NCBI GenBank assembly: GCA_036250195.1
Contig: JAVHZZ010000009.1
Location: 101,330,771 to 101,394,770 of the forward strand
Origin: Mixophyes australis
Lineage: Eukaryota; Chordata; Amphibia; Anura; Limnodynastidae
DNA length: 64,000 bases
Direction: 5' to 3'
The position numbers were made by a program, and so were the translations under genes. Below are positions 1 to 11,240 of the stretch, piece by piece. Every line of letters starts with the position of its first letter. The stretch's first letter is position 1. Below the pieces are notes generated by a model, which was not told where the DNA came from, searched no databases, and saw only the letters and a program-made list of their open reading frames with translations.

Positions 1-282
1 TGCACTAGATCTTTCTCCTCTCTCTGTTGCATATTCATGAGTTTTGGAGAGATTGGAGAGTGTAGCGGTATCATCCAAAGTCTATCTCGATGAGATCATT
101 TATCTGCAATTTTCTGTAAGCACATTTCCTGGGGGTTTAATATCCCTGTTGTTATTTGCACCAAGAAGGAGTGTCTTTACGAATCCAAGTTCACCTGGGG
201 AAGAAGGGCCCTATGATGTGGGTTACATCACCTAGAACTTTTTCTACACATTGTGGTTTTTAATTTAGACTACAGTATTACA

Positions 283-313
<31 letters not shown>

Positions 314-542
314 AGTTTTTTTTGCAGTGTCCTCTGAAAACAGAGGAACATATCTGTCTATTTGATGTGAGAAGTCCATCCTTCATTGCTGTGATCTTTA
401 AAAAGAGCTCTTGAGGTTTATTTATTTATTACTTATACCTATTTTGGGGATTTAGTGGAAATCCTTGTAAACCACGGGCTGCACCTTTATACATTAGCGA
501 CTCTTGAATTTCATTTTATTCCAAAGTGAGACTGGCGTTTGT
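1..542. other. Unassigned AT-rich DNA with a TA/TG microsatellite
   Basis: I see no gene or recognisable element upstream of the LINE that begins near 543. A short open frame (44-235, plus strand) has no family features. A run of TA followed by TG dinucleotides occupies about 283-313. Confidence 0.5.
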
Positions 543-1280
543 ACACTAATCTTTTAAGCAGTTTGGAGGAAAAGGGGAGGAGAGAAATAGGGCGGTAGTT
601 GGAGAGAGAGTCTGGATCAAGAGATGGTTTCTTTAGAATAGGTGAGATGAGTGCATGTTTAAAGGAGAATGGAAATGTGCCAGTGGAGAGATACAGGTTG
701 AAGAGTTGAGTTAGAGTAGGGCATGCAGTGGAGGAGTGGGAGCGGAGTAGTTGGGAAGGAATAGGGGCGAGTAGACAGGATGTAGGGTGAGATGATAAGA
801 TGAGTGCACAGCCTTTGTCTTCAGTTACTGGAGAAAATGATATAAGGGTGGTTTGGGGAGTGTAGGTAAAGGTGGGTAGAGTGAGTGGAATTGTGCATGA
901 GGAAATATCTTGTTGAATGGTGTTAATTTTGTCTTTGAAATAGGTAGCAAAATCATGGGCAGTGAGGGATTAAGGAGGTGCAGGTGGGCAGAGAAGTGAG
1001 ATGAACGTGCCAAAGAGGCGACATGGGTCAGAAGACTGGGTGGATATTAGAAATGTGAAGAATGTTTATTTGGCAATTGAAAGGGCAGTGTTGTAAGATG
1101 AAAGGATGAATTGATAGTGGAGGAAATTGGGGTGGGAACGAGATTTCCTCCAGTGGCGCTCTGCAGTGCGGGAGCACTTTTGCAGGTAGCGGGTCTGTTT
1201 GATATGCCACGGCTGGGGTTTGGATTGTTGGAGACTACCTGTAGTAGCTGAAGCTGCATTGTCTAAGGCTGAAGTAAGTG
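543..1280 (-). pseudogene. LINE ORF2 linker and N-terminal reverse transcriptase, frameshifted
   Basis: Translating the minus strand across several frames gives the basic linker downstream of L2-type endonucleases (ERHWRKSRSHPNFLHYQ, near 1160-1110). After it come an FKDKINTIQQDI stretch (about 940-900), a segment rich in Leu, Ser and Pro, and finally the LDPDSLSNYRPISLL motif of reverse transcriptase (about 620-575). Several frameshifts and stops are needed to read it, so it is a pseudogene. The YADD active-site region is not present. Confidence 0.7.
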
Positions 1281-2090
1281 TTAAGTAAGTGTTTTGTTAT
1301 AGATAGAGGCAGCCTGATAAAGACAGGACAATGCTGTCATTGTAGAAAATAGTTGTTTTAGTGAAAATAAGAAGTGGGTTGGGTTAAGAGTATTTAGGTT
1401 TCGCTGTGTACGTGTGTATTTGGTTGCAGGGGGAAGGGCATGAGTTAAGGTGAGGCTGAAGGAAAGGAGTTTGTGATCAGAGAGTGGGAAGGCTAAATTG
1501 GAGAAATTAGAGATGGAGCAGTAGCGGAAGAAGACAAAGTCAAGGGAGTGCCCATCACAGTTGGTGGGGGATGAGGTCCATTGGGAGAGACCGAAGGAGG
1601 AAGTAAGTGAAAAAAGTTTAGTGGCATAAGACACAGTGGGACTATCAATAGGAATGTTAAATACACCTAGTATCAGTGTAGGCAGGTCAATGGATAGGAA
1701 ATAAGTGAGCCAGGCCAAAAAGTTGTCAAGGAAATGGGAAATTGGACCTGGGGGGCAATAAATGACAGCAACACAAAGGTGAAGAGGATAAAATAGACGG
1801 ATAGTGTGGACTTCAAAGAAAAAGAATGAGAGGGATGGTTTAGAGGGTATGACTTGGAAGGTGCATCTTGGAGAGAGTAGAATATCTACTCCACCACCTT
1901 TTTTGTTTCTGGGTCTGGGAATATGGCTGAGGGAGCATCCCCCATAGGAGAGAGCTGCAAGGGATGTAGTGTCAGAGGAGGTGAGCCAGGTTTCTGTAAT
2001 GGCAAGGAGGTTGAGGGATTTAGAAATGAATAGATCATGGATGGATGTAAGTTTGTTACAAACAGATTTGGCGTTCCATAGTATCTTCAA
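1281..2090 (-). pseudogene. LINE ORF2 endonuclease domain (269 codons open)
   Basis: This is the endonuclease that nicks target DNA to start target-primed reverse transcription in non-LTR retrotransposons. Visible motifs are ITETWL at residues 31-36, carrying the metal-binding glutamate, a KKGGGVDILL stretch at 63-72, YCPPG at 111-115, HSLDFVF at 181-187 and the terminal SDH at 204-206. The family's usual GDFN motif reads GVFN here (142-145), so a catalytic aspartate is replaced and the domain is probably inactive. The frame is open for 269 codons, but the reverse transcriptase that should follow is in other frames. The ATG used is simply the first in the open frame. It is very unlikely to be a host endonuclease, because the adjoining sequence encodes LINE reverse transcriptase. 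Confidence 0.8.
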
Positions 2091-2164
2091 ATGTGTGCAG
2101 CTGTGGTATTCGGAGGAACATCGTGGCCAATTTCCAGCAAAAACATCTGTTTTTCACCGGAGCT

Positions 2165-4490
2165 GGGGCTTTACTCTTTTTAATAAATAGAGCCCTTAGG
2201 AACAATACTGCTCAGATTTGTCTTTGTTAATGTCTAGTGTAGGATGTGTATGCTTAGCAAAGAATGTGTTAATTGATATAGGAAATTTAATTTCTTTGTA
2301 AGACGGCAGGATAAAAGAGCTGAGTGGTTTCTTAAGAATGGCTTAAGTAAGATTTTTTTTTGATGTGCCAGAATTATTTGAAAATTCTTCAGATCTATCA
2401 AAAACTAATGTCACGTTTTTAGCTTTGATTTATGCATCCTGTTTTTTAGATAAAATCCTAGGTGTACAACACTACTAATGATTAGGAATGACATGAAAAG
2501 AAGTATAGTAGGAATATAATAAGGAATATTTGGGATAATTTTTCCTGCTTATGGTGTTTTTTTAAATAAATAATAAATGGATAAATCATTTGTCCGATAT
2601 TTTATATGATAACTTTAAATGACTAAAGTAAAAATGTTTAAAAATAGATAGTATTTTGGTCAAGCAGTAGTGGTTTCATGGTCCTGCGTATCAGCCTAGA
2701 TGGTAATGCATTAAATGATAATATCTAAACTAGTTTTAAAAGGTTGTTTAATTAGTGAAGTCAATGTTGGGTAAGTTAACAAAAGAAGATAAAGCTATTA
2801 GAATTTAAACTAAAAATTGGAATTTGTTCTATTTGCTAGTAAAGAGAGAGTATGTGAGTTAATAGCACAAGTCAGTTTACAAAGTAAAAAGGTAAGAGTA
2901 AAAAATAATTAAAGTTTAGGTTTTTTGGGGGGAAATATTGGTGTTAAAATCATACATGGAATACTTTATTGTATTTTATTGCATATCTTTGTGCTAACTG
3001 GTTATAATAATTTTGTATTTCAAGGTGCTTAAGTAGGTTTAAGAAACAAATTCAAAGATTAATATTACTCATAATAATAATAGTTTTACTTACTGTAAGA
3101 GATAGGGAAATTATAAATATCAATGATTAAAACAGCAGTATATTAAGCAGACTATAATGAGGCTGGATTTTAATATCAAATGTATTGTGTGTTTCCATTC
3201 TAAAACAAGGATTTTTCAGTGATATATTTTATATGTAATGAGTAAGTATGTTATGTACATTGTATGTTACACCCTTTAATTTGGCCAATTTGGCAATCTG
3301 TATAAGGTTCAATATTATTGAACTGTCCAAATACAGAATTGGTTACTAGTTTCACATAAGAAAGAAAGTGAGTTTAAAGAAAGGAAAAAACAGACCAGAT
3401 TTAGACTTCACTATAAGCTTGTATTATACCCCATGTGCCCTGTTGTCACTGTCTTGGAAGTAAAAATTCTGCAAGAAAATGAATATCTTGTGGTGTCAAG
3501 TCATTAAATTGAAGGTGATACAGAAGGCCCAGTATTCCAACATAATTAACTCAGCGAATAATATAGCAGATGGGGCTGGAGCTGCTCTAACCTTCCAGTT
3601 TTCAGTGTTAAAGCAGTTGTCACACGATTTCTATTCTGCTGTGCATACAGTTAATAGTGTTCCTATGTGTGGTATTGTACCTACAAGACAATCTATGGCA
3701 TACTTAGGTGCTGTGAATACATATACAATGCACCATCTCTATTGTGTATCCTTTATCGTTATGAATCCACTTCCAAGTAAATAATGTGTACGTTACTCAG
3801 CAATTCACATCAATTAAATGCCAAAAACACTTTGGACATCTGTCAATCTGATATCATTCATCAAAGTCTAATTTTAATCACAATATAGTCCAAATGATCA
3901 CAGTTCACTGAGTCCTGGACAAACTTCTATAGATTTTAGGTATAATGTCCTGATTTGTAGGTTCTGATAATGTGCAGTCTGCCCAGTTTCCTTTCCTCAG
4001 ACCTTTATAGAAATAAATATGTGTTCTGTTTCCAAGCCTGGACCTCCCGATCTTCAAACATAACTCTTATATTCCTTCATGTATGGAATGAGAATGAAAT
4101 TGCATATAGTGAAGAACCATTTACAATTTATTTGAAGGTAAAAACAAAAAGGAGCATTGTACAATTATGCAGCTCCTTTTTACAGGATCCCAAAATGGGC
4201 TTTGCATTCACTGAGTTCCATCCGCCCAGTATTTTAGTACATGAAAGAGGCACTCTTGGGTCAGAATGGGAATAAGCAGTTGGCGTAAAAAGTCTATAGG
4301 TGTCTATGATATTACTAATATATTTTGTCATAGACCAACTAAAATGCTGCCCTGATCTAATAGCAGTATTAGCTGAAGTTAACGAATATATTTCATAAAC
4401 ACTAAAATGGAACCCTAACCTCATTTTTTAATCCATATGTGTTTTTGCTACTATTTGCAGAGTGAGCAAGCATTATCTTTATCACAGTCA
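2165..4490. other. AT-rich DNA with nothing recognised
   Basis: I see only short open frames (the longest about 100 codons at 3479-3784 and 3970-4275) without family motifs, signal peptides or clear splice structure. No terminal repeats or tandem arrays were noticed. It may be ordinary intergenic or intronic DNA or very old repeats. Confidence 0.45.
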
Positions 4491-4689
4491 TCGATAGGGA
4501 TGCTCAGGCTTGGTTTTTTGAAAACTGAGCCCCCCTCAAACTTCACTAATCCGAGTATAGAGGCGCGCCAGCTCAGTACTTTCCCACGTTCTCGGAACTG
4601 AAATTAAGTCGAAACATCATCGGCACATTGTTGGATCTTGTGAGTTTTGGATTCCATAAGTACCTCCCTCTACAGAGATCCAGCGCCAT

Positions 4690-5045
4690 TTCTCAGATAG
4701 ACAAAGGAGGGGTAGCAGCATTCTTGGCAGTATCTAGTGCCATTGCTCAGTGTAGTTGCTCACACAGAAACAGGAGGGGTGGCAGTGTTCTTGTCAGTCT
4801 CCAATGCCATTGCTCTGTGTCATTGATAACACAGAAACAGGAGGGGTGGCAGTATTCTTTTCAGTCTCCAGTGACATTGCTCTGTGCCATTGGTAACACA
4901 GAAACAGGGGTATCAGACAGTGTTCTTGCCACTCTTCAGTCTCCAGTCACATTGCTAAGTGCCAGTTCTCACACAGAAACAGGGGTGGCAGTGTTCTTGT
5001 CACTTTCCAGTCTCCAGTGTCATTGTTAACACAGAAACAGGGGTA
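4690..5045 (+). repeat. About 68-bp minisatellite, roughly five degenerate copies
   Basis: The unit contains CACAGAAACAGG followed by a GGTGGCAGTGTTCTTG-like segment and a CAGTCTCCAGTGCCATTGC-like segment. It recurs about every 65-75 bp with substitutions and small indels. The 133-codon open frame over it (4628-5029) is a by-product of the array. Confidence 0.8.
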
Positions 5046-5319
5046 TTGGAAAGGGCAAAGACCAGAAATGTGTAGTTGGGGCACTTGTATGGTGAAACTT
5101 TTTAACATCTGCATATAAACTTTATTGATATAAATTTAAAACTTTATAAATTACACTATACATAAAGTCATAGTCAAAACAAAATTACATTTTATTAGCG
5201 AAATAATAACAGACATGTGTAGTGATAAAATAACAATAAGTACAAATGACTGGCAAAACTGCAGTTAACCATTGCATGTCACGCCTCTGTTATAAAAAAA
5301 AGTAATTGTTAAGGACAGG

Positions 5320-5395
5320 TCTATGGACAGGGATAGGGACAGGTCTAGGGATGAGGAAAGGGACAGGTTTAAGGACAGGGACAGGGACAGGATTA
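5320..5395 (+). repeat. GGACAG-rich hexamer array
   Basis: Degenerate repeats of GGACAG with variants such as GGATAG and GGACAGG run through this stretch, inside the larger hAT-like repeat. Confidence 0.75.
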
Positions 5396-5545
5396 GAGTT
5401 AGGGATAACACTGTCAACATTTGAATTGTCAACCTAATAAATACTGTCTACATTGCAATTGATGTCCTAATAATACTGTCAATGACATTATATTATTGAC
5501 TTTATAACCTTGTCTACTCTGCTGCCCGTCAATTATATTATGTCA

Positions 5546-6020
5546 ATCCAACATATGGGTGGGTGGAAGGTCCGAAGGACAATTCCATCTTGCACCACTT
5601 TCCTTTTCTGCCACTGCTGTGTGGAAATCTTTTCTAGATGTGCTATGAACTACTGTGTGTTTGTGCCGTTACTAATCGACAGAGCAACCACGCAGCTCGC
5701 TGCAGTATTAGAGTTCATTGACAGCCTTTTTAGCTTAGCTGCCTTAAGCCCATTATTAGCTTATTATGTGGGGGCCCAAACAAACCAAGCACTTCAGCCA
5801 CAAAACTGTCACTCCTTGTCACTGAAGTGCTTGGTTTGTTAAATTGTACATGTCCATTTTAAGATCCAACATAAGGGTGGGTGGGAGTGCCTAAGGACAA
5901 TTTCATCTTGCAAAACTTTTCCTTTCAGCTACCGCTGTATGGCAATGTTTCCTAGATGTACTATGAACTGCCGTGTGTTTGTGCCATAGCTCTGTCGCTT
6001 AGTATCCAGCCAGCTCACTA
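5546..6020 (+). repeat. Direct repeat of about 160 bp flanking a hairpin
   Basis: The block at 5546-5700 and the block at 5866-6020 are diverged direct copies. Both contain ATGGTGCTATGAAC-like and GTGTGTTTGTGCC segments. Between them lies a perfect inverted repeat with 17-nt arms (5781-5797 and 5822-5838, beginning CAAACCAAGCACTTCAG) and a 24-nt loop. Confidence 0.75.
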
Positions 6021-6239
6021 TACTCTGTGGCTGAAAGTGGATGAAAGCAATATTGTGACCTGTGAGGTGGTCAAAATTGACAGGAAATTACTAGAAATTA
6101 GAGCTATTGAGGTTTATAATAATGTAGGAATAAAAAGAGGCAGTTATGTGATTTTAGCATATTTTAGCAATTTAAAAAAAAAAAAAATACAGATCCAAAA
6201 CCAAAAACAAAACACGGGGTTCATTCAACATCTGTAGTC

Positions 6240-8030
6240 CTTACTAAAAACGGTAGAATTAGTGTTTACAGGGCACTATTTAATACATTTATACCCCTTT
6301 ATAAAGTAAGATAAGTAAAATAAACTCTGTTTCCCATTAAGGTACATTTCCCTTTTAATGTTAAAATGTTTAAAAAAGACATTTATAGTTCAACAATAAC
6401 AACATTATAACATGACTGGCTTTGTAGGAAAAGCATTATACTGTTGAGTGTTACTTATTCTTAAACATGCAAATCACATTCCTTTGAGATACTAATCTTT
6501 ACCCATGATGCAAATAGCTGACAGAAAGACAAGCTTACTGCATGGAAATGCCAGTTGAGTTGACAAGAAAATTCTATCAGTATGCTATGTTTATATAGTA
6601 CAGTTTAGTAACAGCGGTTCACACAGTCTGCTATCTTGGATCAGAATAATAATTAAAATTTACGTCTACAGAAATTTGATTAATTCCTGCAACAACAATC
6701 TTACATCTTGTTGCATAATTTCACAGTTCTGTTCGTTATTAAATCAAACATCATACAGGGCTTAAGAAGCTATTCTACTGATCTATGTCAGTCGTCAGGT
6801 GTTAGAGTCATAGCACATATAATATTTTTTTTTCAACTATATACATATCCATATGGATTATACTAGAGCTTTCAGATAATCCCTCAATATTGCTTTATGT
6901 TGTGTTATTTTTAAATACATTAACTTCATGGGGGGGGGGGGGGCTTGAAAATATTTAATAGCTATTCGGCAGACGTAATAAAGCAATTTTATGTTAATTT
7001 TCTTAGAGGTTTTTTTTTTTAAAGTATGCATATGCCAGTATTGCAATTTCATATTTCTCATTGCTTTTCTGTTGTGTGGTGGTGCTATTTTGGCGTGAGA
7101 ACAGTTGATTTATTCTGGGCACTAAACAGTTGTGGTTTACTGATCTTGTCTACAAAAACTGACAAACTAGGCTTTCCAGCAGGCATCAAGATATTGTAAT
7201 CAATCAATATCTTTTAAAGCTTACAGACGGCTTGAGAATTAGGCCGTTTGGATTTGTTTGATAAATTTAATATGCACACGAAAGCTGTCTGATGACACTT
7301 TCATGCACAAATATAAAGTGCTTTTAGCCCATTTCTGCTTTCTTTGTTAAGGGTTTTATTATGATGTCCAAACATCTATTAACCCATTTCCAGTTTTGAT
7401 GAAAATTTGGAACATGGATAAAAACTGAATAACATTCCAAAAATATGAAAGGAAAATGTCTGAGAATATTGTAACACATGGGCTTTTGAGAGCCATGTGG
7501 ATATTAAGCTCTTGTTATGGGTACGTCCTGCAGTGATTACACATTTCTTGGCTGACGTGTTGTTTACACCTCAGCTGGACATCGCTGTGCCAAGGAATTG
7601 TCTTTATTTGTTGTTCTGTTCACATTGTGCATTTTTGCTTTCTTTTCCTAACAAGCAATTTATCTTCCCATTACAAACTTCAAAGCATTACTTCTCCCAT
7701 CATAACAAAAATTGACAAAAATTACACTTGACAAAAATTGTCTATTTTCTTATTTAATATTAAGACAGAAACTGTAGACCATGTAACTCGTATGGGACAT
7801 GGCAGCATAAATGATAATGCCTCCATAGAAAAAATATATGTGTGCTTTTGAGGGCTGGCTGCAAACTCATTTATTAATTTGGCAGATGTTTGTGTAAAAC
7901 TGTAACAAGAATTATACATTTCCAGGTATGGTATTGGAATGGTGGTACTTTACTATTTTAAATGATAAATCTTAAATAATGCAACAAAAACAAACCTTAT
8001 TTTATATTGTATTTTATTTGATATGTTCCT
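6240..8030. other. AT-rich DNA, one poly-G tract, no gene seen
   Basis: No element or gene was recognised. A run of about 14 G occurs at 6930-6943. Short open frames here are AT-rich and without motifs. Confidence 0.45.
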
Positions 8031-8882
8031 TCTCCCTACAGGGACACAGAGGCTAGACTTCATTTTAAAACCCACTTTTTAAACATATATTCCACAACCA
8101 AATCTCCTCATACTATAAATTATCTTTATCTCACATATAAACTTCTAGGATTACAGCAAAGACATTATTTACCTCACACAATAGCCAATTTCTCTAATCA
8201 CATTATTTAACAATGGCAGCCATCTTACAAGCATGTATGGTAACTTCTAGCAAACTCATACAGCTCACAATACTTAAAATGGCCGACCTCATACCAGGCT
8301 TGTGAGCCGCATGTGCTTGTAATGGCCTAATTTACTGCCAATGCAACTTTCATAGCAACAGTAACAGGGCCCAGTTCTAATTAGACTACATAAACCTCCA
8401 GTAATACAATATACCATACTTGCAAGTCCACCCCAAATATCTCTCTATTTAGCAATCATTATACATTGTCCTCTTTACACAGGGGGTGGGAATGTAAGAT
8501 TGAGAGCCAGCAAGGCATATTACACAAAAGACATCTATTTCAAATAACTCTTGCAACAAATACAAATGCTACCATTTAAAAATCCACATATACAGACCAA
8601 AACTTCACTAACTCCATTTTATCTGAACTCGGACAATTCCAACCAAATAACCTAACAAGCAAGCAGTTACACCTTGTAACTATTCCATTCAAATAACCTC
8701 ACAAGCAAGCAACTACACATTATAAGTATTTTATTCAGAATAACCTTCTGCAAACCAACACAAAACTCTATATATCCACATTCACTCACCTTCCATGCAA
8801 TATTTTCAAACTCCATTACATTCCAAGTTTCATACTAGCCAGCTTCTATATAAATTGCCTGCCCGGCCACATCACATATACT
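8030..8882 (+). repeat. Possible Penelope-like 3' noncoding sequence, interrupted by L1
   Basis: The text resembles the long noncoding tail of amphibian Penelope-type repeats as I recall it, for example ATGTATGGTAACTTCTAG near 8233 and TAATACAATATACCATAC near 8402. No coding part is present. The L1 at 8898-10710 inserted at its right edge, so the sequence after 10725 may be its continuation. The assignment is tentative. Confidence 0.3.
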
Positions 8883-9380
8883 GACCTCTATTCCATTTAT
8901 TTGAAATTCTCTTTATTGGTTATAAAGAAGAGAAAACAACAATAAGGACATTGAACATATAAACGATTGCATAAATGGAGGAATAACAATATAAATTATA
9001 TCATCAACTTAATTTATCAGAATAAAAATTGGTTAGATATATAAGTCAAAACAGGCATAATGTGCATAACGATTAACAATAACAATATTATAATGGCATG
9101 TATAGGAATAATGAGCATACATAACCAAGAAAAAAAATAATCCTATGGGGTAATAGGGGATAAGGGGATATTATCAGGAGATAGTGAAGAAATTGTAGTT
9201 GTTTACTCCAGGTTAGCATCAGGTTATGTCAATGAGGGTGAGACCCCCAGTTAAAGGACAAATACATTTACTGGGAGGGGGGGTGAGTAGAGGACCTCCA
9301 CAACAGGGAAAACAAGAATGTTTACCAAAGATCAGAAATCACCATTGGTCAACAATCGGAAGGGCAGGACTTGTGTAGTC

Positions 9381-10188
9381 TCAGCTCAACTGCCTAAGAA
9401 GATACCACGTGGTAAATTCAAACAGTTTGAAAATATTCTGTTGAACAGGGGCTGTTAATGATTCAATGTACAATCCCCACTTTATATTGAACCATATCCT
9501 TCCTTTTTCAATATCAGGGAGTGTAGCATTCCTGTCTAAATAAATAATATCTAATATTATTGTTTGAAGTTTGCTCAAGGTTGGAGGAACTGGGGATTTC
9601 CACTGTCTTAGGATCAGCTGTTTGGCTACAGTGACCATTATTGTTAGAGCAGGAAGCAACTCAAGGGAGGGTAAAGCATTCTTCCAGGCATCAATAGCGA
9701 GGAGGAGTGGTTCTCTAGATGCAGTCACGTGTATTTTAAAACTATGATTATTGACATCTGTAACTTTATTCCAAAACTTTTTAATTTTCCTGCATTCCCA
9801 AAAATTATGTGACCAATCCACTAGTCAGAGATTTCCAAGTGGAATCAAAGTAACAAATTAAGGTTTCTGAGTCAGTTAAGCATGGGATATCTTTTTGCCA
9901 AGCCTCCAAAGCTCGTCTCCAGGTAATTGTAGATTCTACATTAATAAGATCCGAATGCAGGTATCAAATTATATAAGGCAAAGACTTTAAAAAGGTGAGT
10001 AGGGCATCTAGACCATCAGGGGTCTCAGGTGTGATTATTGGCAGTTGAACTGAGGTGATGTAATGTTGAAGTTGAAGGTACATGTAAAATTGTGTGTGTG
10101 GGATACCAGATTTTTTTTGCGTTTGTTGGAAAGTAAAGAGTTTGACTCCCGGGTTAAATACATCTTTGATTGCCATTATACCGTTCAT
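9381..10188 (-). pseudogene. L1 ORF2 C-terminal region, interrupted
   Basis: Two minus-strand open segments (9964-10188 and 9381-9821) correspond in order to the region downstream of the reverse transcriptase in the second L1 of this window. Shared strings include IITPETPDGLDALLTFL, SREPLLLA, DAWKN.LPSLELLPALTIMV and LDR.ATLPDIEK. Here the reading frame ends at the natural terminus with IESLTAPVQQ near the C-terminus, a part that the other copy has lost by deletion. Stops and frameshifts separate the two segments (around 9822-9960). The coding sequence upstream is cut by the MITE at 10198, resumes at 10563 and ends at the truncation point 10710. Confidence 0.85.
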
Positions 10189-10197
10189 ACACTACAC

Positions 10198-10554
10198 CAG
10201 GCTTATCCAACCCACGGCCCGTGGGCCGCATGCGGCCCAGCACGCCTGTAAATGTGGCCCAGAAGGAGTTTTGGTTGTGGCAAGGGGGCAGCGCTGTTAA
10301 TGGGAAAAAAAATCCTGCAAAAAAAATAAATAAAAGAAACTACTTACCTTGAGGTCATGCGGTCACGTCAGCTGGTACTCCGGCTCCCTACCTTGTCTCC
10401 TCCTCCGTGCGGTGCTCACAGTTAATGTCGGGCGTGATGTCATCACGCTCAACATCCATTGCGGAACGCGGCACAGAGGAGAACACCCACGCGAGAAAAC
10501 CAACTCTTTGTCTTCCAATGTGGCCCAGGGAAGCTAAAATGTTGGACATCACTG
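10198..10554. mobile_element. hAT (Tip100-like) MITE with perfect 8-bp target duplication
   Basis: The element is 357 bp. Its left end reads CAGGCTTATCCAACC and its right end, reversed, reads CAGTGATGTCCAACA. The octamer CACTACAC occurs immediately before (10190-10197) and after (10555-10562), which is the duplication length of the hAT superfamily. The terminal GGCCCGTGGGCCGCATGC segment and the TGTGGCCCA motifs resemble ends of Tip100/Zaphod-type hATs as recalled. No transposase is encoded. Its insertion point lies inside L1 ORF2, so it is younger than that L1 copy. Confidence 0.9.
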
Positions 10555-10725
10555 CACTACACCAAGAGATTGGTATTTTCCAGACTAGGTGGAAACGCCA
10601 GATTACCCCACACTGGAAAGAATCTAGTATATTTCAAATCTCTGTTGCATTTCTTATTAATGTGAATCCAAGCCTTATATGTATCTTAAAACAGAACATT
10701 ATGATGAAATGACCTCCATTCCATT

Positions 10726-11240
10726 AAACTTAGTTTTAAGCAGCAAGGAGCTGTCTCTGCATGTCCTATCCGGGTCAAAGCAGGTAACCAAGAGAGATTC
10801 ACTTCCTCTTGTCAGATGAGATCAAACCTTTTACCTGGGTGGAGTTATCCTTTCCGCAGAACATAAATCACAGCATTTGATATGCTAATCCTGAGCAGCT
10901 AAACAGGTCAGACAAGTTCCCTACCTCATGCCATGAGATAGGGGAGGGAACCTACATTTTGTTCATTAATGTAATTCAAACATGGCAGAAATATTATATT
11001 ATAAAATGGAATATCCTTAAATGTATATCATAATGTTGTTCTATAACAGTACTTAAAACAGGGCCTGATTAATACAAGTGCAAAAAGCTCTTGTGCTGTA
11101 AACAAAACTGATGTTTTTGCCAGTAGAAGGGCTTGAGGAAAGCACTGGCTGTCAATCTGAAACCGTGGCCCAGAGCTGTATTAAGGCTCTGAGGAGGCTG
11201 GGGCATTTAAGAAAGGGTGCTCCTATGATGTAACATTGCT
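10726..11240. other. Unassigned sequence right of the L1 duplication
   Basis: This is the other flank of the L1 target site and therefore continues the sequence before 8883. No gene or terminal repeat was recognised. Confidence 0.4.

Larger units (their letters stand above)
543..2160 (-). mobile_element. L2/CR1-type non-LTR retrotransposon, 3'-incomplete
   Basis: Read on the minus strand, this segment gives an apurinic-type endonuclease domain (1281-2090), then a basic linker, then the N-terminal part of a reverse transcriptase (to about 543). That is the ORF2 domain order of L2/CR1-group LINEs. The catalytic part of the reverse transcriptase and the 3' end are missing, so the copy stops inside the gene. 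Frameshifts break the frame after the endonuclease. The 5' boundary near 2160 is approximate and no target duplication was identified. Confidence 0.8.
4495..6236. mobile_element. hAT-like interspersed repeat with internal minisatellite
   Basis: The left end reads TAGGGATGCTCAGG. The right end, reversed, reads TACAGATGTTGAATG. This imperfect terminal inverted repeat resembles Ac-type hAT ends. The flanking octamers (4487-4494 and 6237-6244) agree at only 4 of 8 positions, so a duplication is not demonstrated. Inside are a roughly 68-bp minisatellite (4690-5045), a GGACAG-rich array (5320-5390), a roughly 160-bp direct repeat (5546-5700 and 5866-6020) and a hairpin (5781-5838). No transposase is encoded. 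The element looks non-autonomous and may be composite. Confidence 0.5.
8898..10710 (-). mobile_element. 5'-truncated L1-type LINE with 15-bp target duplication
   Basis: On the minus strand this encodes the C-terminal part of an L1-like ORF2 followed by a 3' UTR that matches the plus-strand L1 at 39373-45952 in text and order. It is flanked by GACCTCTATTCCATT (8883-8897) and GACCTCCATTCCATT (10711-10725). This 15-bp duplication with one mismatch defines both ends. 5' truncation is typical of LINE insertion. There is no poly(A) at the 3' end near 8898. A hAT MITE (10198-10554) later inserted into the body. Confidence 0.88.

Noticed and set aside
1281..2090. 269-codon frame as a host nuclease gene
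   Set aside because: It is followed on the same strand by LINE reverse transcriptase remnants and has L2-type endonuclease motifs with a damaged active site.
4628..5029. 133-codon repetitive protein
   Set aside because: The frame is produced by a degenerate 68-bp minisatellite and carries no other protein signal.
4690..5045. CRISPR-like spacing of repeated words
   Set aside because: The whole unit repeats, including the supposed spacers, so it is a minisatellite in eukaryotic DNA.
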